Origin: Phycisphaerae bacterium
Lineage (GTDB): Bacteria > Planctomycetota > Phycisphaerae > Sedimentisphaerales > Anaerobacaceae
Direction of reading: 5' to 3'
Length of the DNA stretch: 41,907 bases
Assembly (NCBI GenBank): GCA_016782865.1
Contig: JADHXR010000057.1
Coordinates: 1 to 41,907, forward strand
The notes under the pieces: generated by a model
Databases searched by the model: none
Told to the model about the DNA's origin: nothing
What the model saw: only the letters and a program-made list of their open reading frames with translations
Made by a program: the position numbers and the translations under genes
Shown here: positions 39,982-41,907 of the stretch, one piece after another
How the letters are laid out: every line of letters begins with the position of its first letter
How positions within the stretch are numbered: position 1 is the first letter of the stretch

Positions 39982-41172
39982 ATGAAGATCAGTAAGCGAG
40001 CTCAGGATGTTCCGGCATCGGCGACAATCGCCGTCACGTCGCGGGCGCAGGAATTGACGGCCCAGGGTGTGGACGTGGTTGGATTTGGCGCCGGAGCGCC
40101 GGATTTTGACACGCCTGACTATATCAAGGAAGCTGCAATCAAGGCGCTCAAGGCCGGCAAGACGAAATACACGGCGGCGGCAGGCATCATCGAGCTGCGG
40201 ACGGCCATCGCCGGGAAACTCAAGACCGAGAACGGTCTCGAATACAGCCCCCAGCAGATCATCGTCAATATCGGGGGCAAACACTCGGTTTATGAGGCGA
40301 TGCAGGCGGTGCTCGATCCCGGTGACGAGGTTATTATGCCGACGCCGTACTGGGTAACGTATCCCGAGGCGATAAAGCTCGCCGGCGCTGTGCCGAAGGT
40401 TGTTCAAACCGACAAAGGCGCCGGCTACAAGATTACGCCGGCGCAGTTGCAGGAAGCGGTCACGGAAAAAACCGCAATGCTTTTGATAAACTCGCCCAAC
40501 AATCCAGGCGGTTTCACATATACGCCTCAAGAACTGAAAGCCCTCGCAGAGGTTCTCGAGGGGACAAACGTGTGCGTGCTTTCGGATGAGATATACGAAA
40601 AGCTCGTCTACGGCGACACAAAATTCGTGAGTTTCGCCGCACTGAGCGAAGATGCCTTTGGCAGAACAATTACTCTCAACGGCTTTAGCAAGGCCTTCTC
40701 CATGACCGGCTGGCGTCTCGGGTACGCCGCAGGTCCTCTGGAAGTTATAAAGGCAATGGGACGCCTGCAGTCACACATGACTTCGAATCCCGTAACTTTC
40801 TGTCAGTATGCGGCGATTGAGGCCATGGGCGAGCCCGCCGCCGAAGCAATAGAGACAATGAGATCGGAATTCGAGCGTCGAGGCCGATACATGACCGAGC
40901 GATTGAACAGCATCGAGGGCGTCGAATGTGCCGCGTCTACGGGCGCTTTTTACTGTTTCCCTGATGTTTCGAGCCATTATGGCCGAAATATTAATGGTGC
41001 AAAGATCGGCGGCAGCATGGATTTTGCGAAAGCGCTGCTGGAACAGGCCAATGTAGCGTTGGTTCCGGGCCTGCCGTTTGGCTGTGACAACAACGTACGT
41101 TTGAGTTTCGCCTGTTCGCTTGAGCAGATTACCAAGGGATTAGACAGACTGGTAGAATGGCTAAGTCAGTGA
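39982..41172 (+). CDS. Class I pyridoxal-phosphate aminotransferase, aspartate-type (subgroup Ib)
   Basis: At 396 residues it has standard length for a subgroup Ib aspartate aminotransferase. Visible motifs are VVGFGAGAPDFDTPDYIKEAA (33-53), KYTAAAGIIELR (62-73), MLLINSPNNPGGFTY (167-180), DEIYEKLVY (202-210), the PLP-lysine K237 in NGFSKAFSMTGWRLGY, and the C-terminal carboxylate-binding arginine in NVRLSFACS. It transfers the amino group of aspartate to 2-oxoglutarate; relatives also use prephenate or other acids, so substrate range is open. It has its own promoter. Its last 16 bases overlap the next gene's ATG. Confidence 0.93.
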   Translation: MKISKRAQDVPASATIAVTSRAQELTAQGVDVVGFGAGAPDFDTPDYIKEAAIKALKAGKTKYTAAAGIIELRTAIAGKLKTENGLEYSPQQIIVNIGGKHSVYEAMQAVLDPGDEVIMPTPYWVTYPEAIKLAGAVPKVVQTDKGAGYKITPAQLQEAVTEKTAMLLINSPNNPGGFTYTPQELKALAEVLEGTNVCVLSDEIYEKLVYGDTKFVSFAALSEDAFGRTITLNGFSKAFSMTGWRLGYAAGPLEVIKAMGRLQSHMTSNPVTFCQYAAIEAMGEPAAEAIETMRSEFERRGRYMTERLNSIEGVECAASTGAFYCFPDVSSHYGRNINGAKIGGSMDFAKALLEQANVALVPGLPFGCDNNVRLSFACSLEQITKGLDRLVEWLSQ

Positions 41173-41907
41173 AGAGCAAGAAACGGCGTGTCTCATCCGC
41201 TGCGGGGGCGACTGACTCATCGGCCCCTGAGCGTCAAGTCGAACTGTTCGAGAGCAGCGCCTTTTCCGGCTGGCCTATGATTATCGGCTGGCTGGCGATG
41301 CTCATCTTTACTATTCACGCCTGTACCCATATGGTCGCCGCCGGCGATACCTGGGTCGCGATGGCCTGCGGCCGTCACTTCGTCAATCACGGAGTCGATA
41401 CGGTCGAGCCCTTCAGCGCAAACTCGCACAAACCCGGACCGACCGAGGCGGAGATCAGAACCTGGCCCAGGTGGGCCCAGTGGATTACGGACAAAGTCGG
41501 CATCGAAACCGTCAAACGCTGGCATCCAACCGGCTGGATCAACCAGAACTGGCTAACACATGTGATCTTCTATTCGCTGGTTCCCAAATCATCGTATGCC
41601 GACGGTGTCAGTTTTCCATCCAATGCGCTGGTCTATTGGAAATTTGCCATCTATATAGTGACAGTGGTTTGCGTCTATTACACCGGAAGGCTGCTCGGGG
41701 CCAACCCGGCGCTCTGCGCGGTCTTCGCCTGTTTTGCTATGTTCACGGGGCGCTCGTTCCTGGATGTTCGCCCGGCGGGTTTCTCAAACATGCTGGTGGC
41801 CGTCTTTCTGCTTATACTCGTGCTGGCGACGTATCGAAACAAGCTTCTGATATGGCTCGTCGTCCCGGTGACGGTCTTCTGGTGTAATGTACACGGCGGA
41901 TACATCT
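41157..41907 (+). CDS. Polytopic membrane protein, glycosyltransferase-39-like N-terminus (partial at right edge)
   Basis: A frame from the ATG at 41157 stays open for 250 codons to the window end. A GTG at 41169 overlapping the aminotransferase stop (GTGA) is an alternative start. After a basic cytoplasmic start (AKSVKSKKRR) comes a first membrane segment (MIIGWLAMLIFTIHA). The block GDTWVAMACGRHFVNHGVDTVEPFS then GWINQNWLTHVIFYSLV follows, and further segments (WKFAIYIVTVVCVYY, LLGANPALCAVFACFAMF, MLVAVFLLILVLATY, LLIWLVVPVTVFW). The D-x-W...G-R...F-S...N-Q-N-W-L-T-H pattern resembles the catalytic first loop of dolichyl-phosphate-mannose-type membrane glycosyltransferases (GT39/PMT-like). 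The C-terminus is outside the window. Confidence 0.78.
   Translation, partial: MAKSVKSKKRRVSSAAGATDSSAPERQVELFESSAFSGWPMIIGWLAMLIFTIHACTHMVAAGDTWVAMACGRHFVNHGVDTVEPFSANSHKPGPTEAEIRTWPRWAQWITDKVGIETVKRWHPTGWINQNWLTHVIFYSLVPKSSYADGVSFPSNALVYWKFAIYIVTVVCVYYTGRLLGANPALCAVFACFAMFTGRSFLDVRPAGFSNMLVAVFLLILVLATYRNKLLIWLVVPVTVFWCNVHGGYI

Overview
What it is: a bacterial chromosomal window of about 50% GC that most resembles a Planctomycetota (Phycisphaerae-like) genome or MAG. This is inferred from gene content, not from any marker-gene search. Supporting features are two serine/threonine kinases fused to beta-propellers, one of them next to an ECF sigma factor of the kinase-associated type; an FlgI-like lipoprotein with HEAT repeats far from any flagellar gene; a C10 peptidase with FG-GAP-like repeats; and several short dispersed intergenic repeat families. 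No rRNA, tRNA, CRISPR array or complete insertion sequence was seen. || Layout. 1-8.4 kb is an accessory, defence-like island. It holds the edge of a coiled-coil gene (minus), a Panacea-domain antitoxin overlapping a PemK/MazF-like protein, a small membrane protein, a decayed ParB-like fragment, and a minus-strand two-gene unit (unknown 190-aa protein plus SNF2 helicase fused to an Mrr-type nuclease). It also holds a stand-alone HExxH metalloprotein with a near-consensus promoter and a DUF1016_N domain fused to a complete staphylococcal-nuclease domain. 8.1-11.3 kb is a molybdenum/redox patch: a solitary XRE regulator with a probable 5' frameshift, a molybdopterin-binding protein with a Cys-rich tail, a NifX/NifB-like protein, a Rieske-like protein lacking one cluster ligand, and a broken gene. 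11.9-18.6 kb holds a kinase-TolB-propeller protein, a secreted C10 peptidase and an SGNH hydrolase. 18.8-24.1 kb holds the FlgI-like/HEAT lipoprotein and smc, followed by a two-gene nucleotidyltransferase pair. 25.1-29.4 kb is a minus-strand run: SSS sodium/solute symporter, galactokinase-like GHMP kinase, PyrK-like electron-transfer protein. 29.5-33.9 kb holds the ECF sigma factor, palindromic elements and a kinase-WD40 protein. 34.0-39.8 kb is a minus-strand block: lipoprotein, DUF362, membrane-anchored phosphatase, tsaD, a truncated four-helix-bundle fragment, larB (apparently with a non-standard AUU start) and nnrD. 39.9-41.9 kb holds an aspartate-type aminotransferase and the first 250 codons of a polytopic membrane protein that runs off the edge. 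|| How the genes relate. The strongest functional links are the overlapping pairs (Panacea/PemK-like, 190-aa/SNF2-Mrr, small protein/nucleotidyltransferase, lipoprotein/DUF362) and the ECF-kinase neighbourhood. The best candidates for something undescribed are the 190-aa plus SNF2-Mrr unit, the DUF1016-SNase fusion, the FlgI-HEAT lipoprotein, and the lipoprotein whose signal peptide is encoded by a dispersed heptanucleotide repeat.
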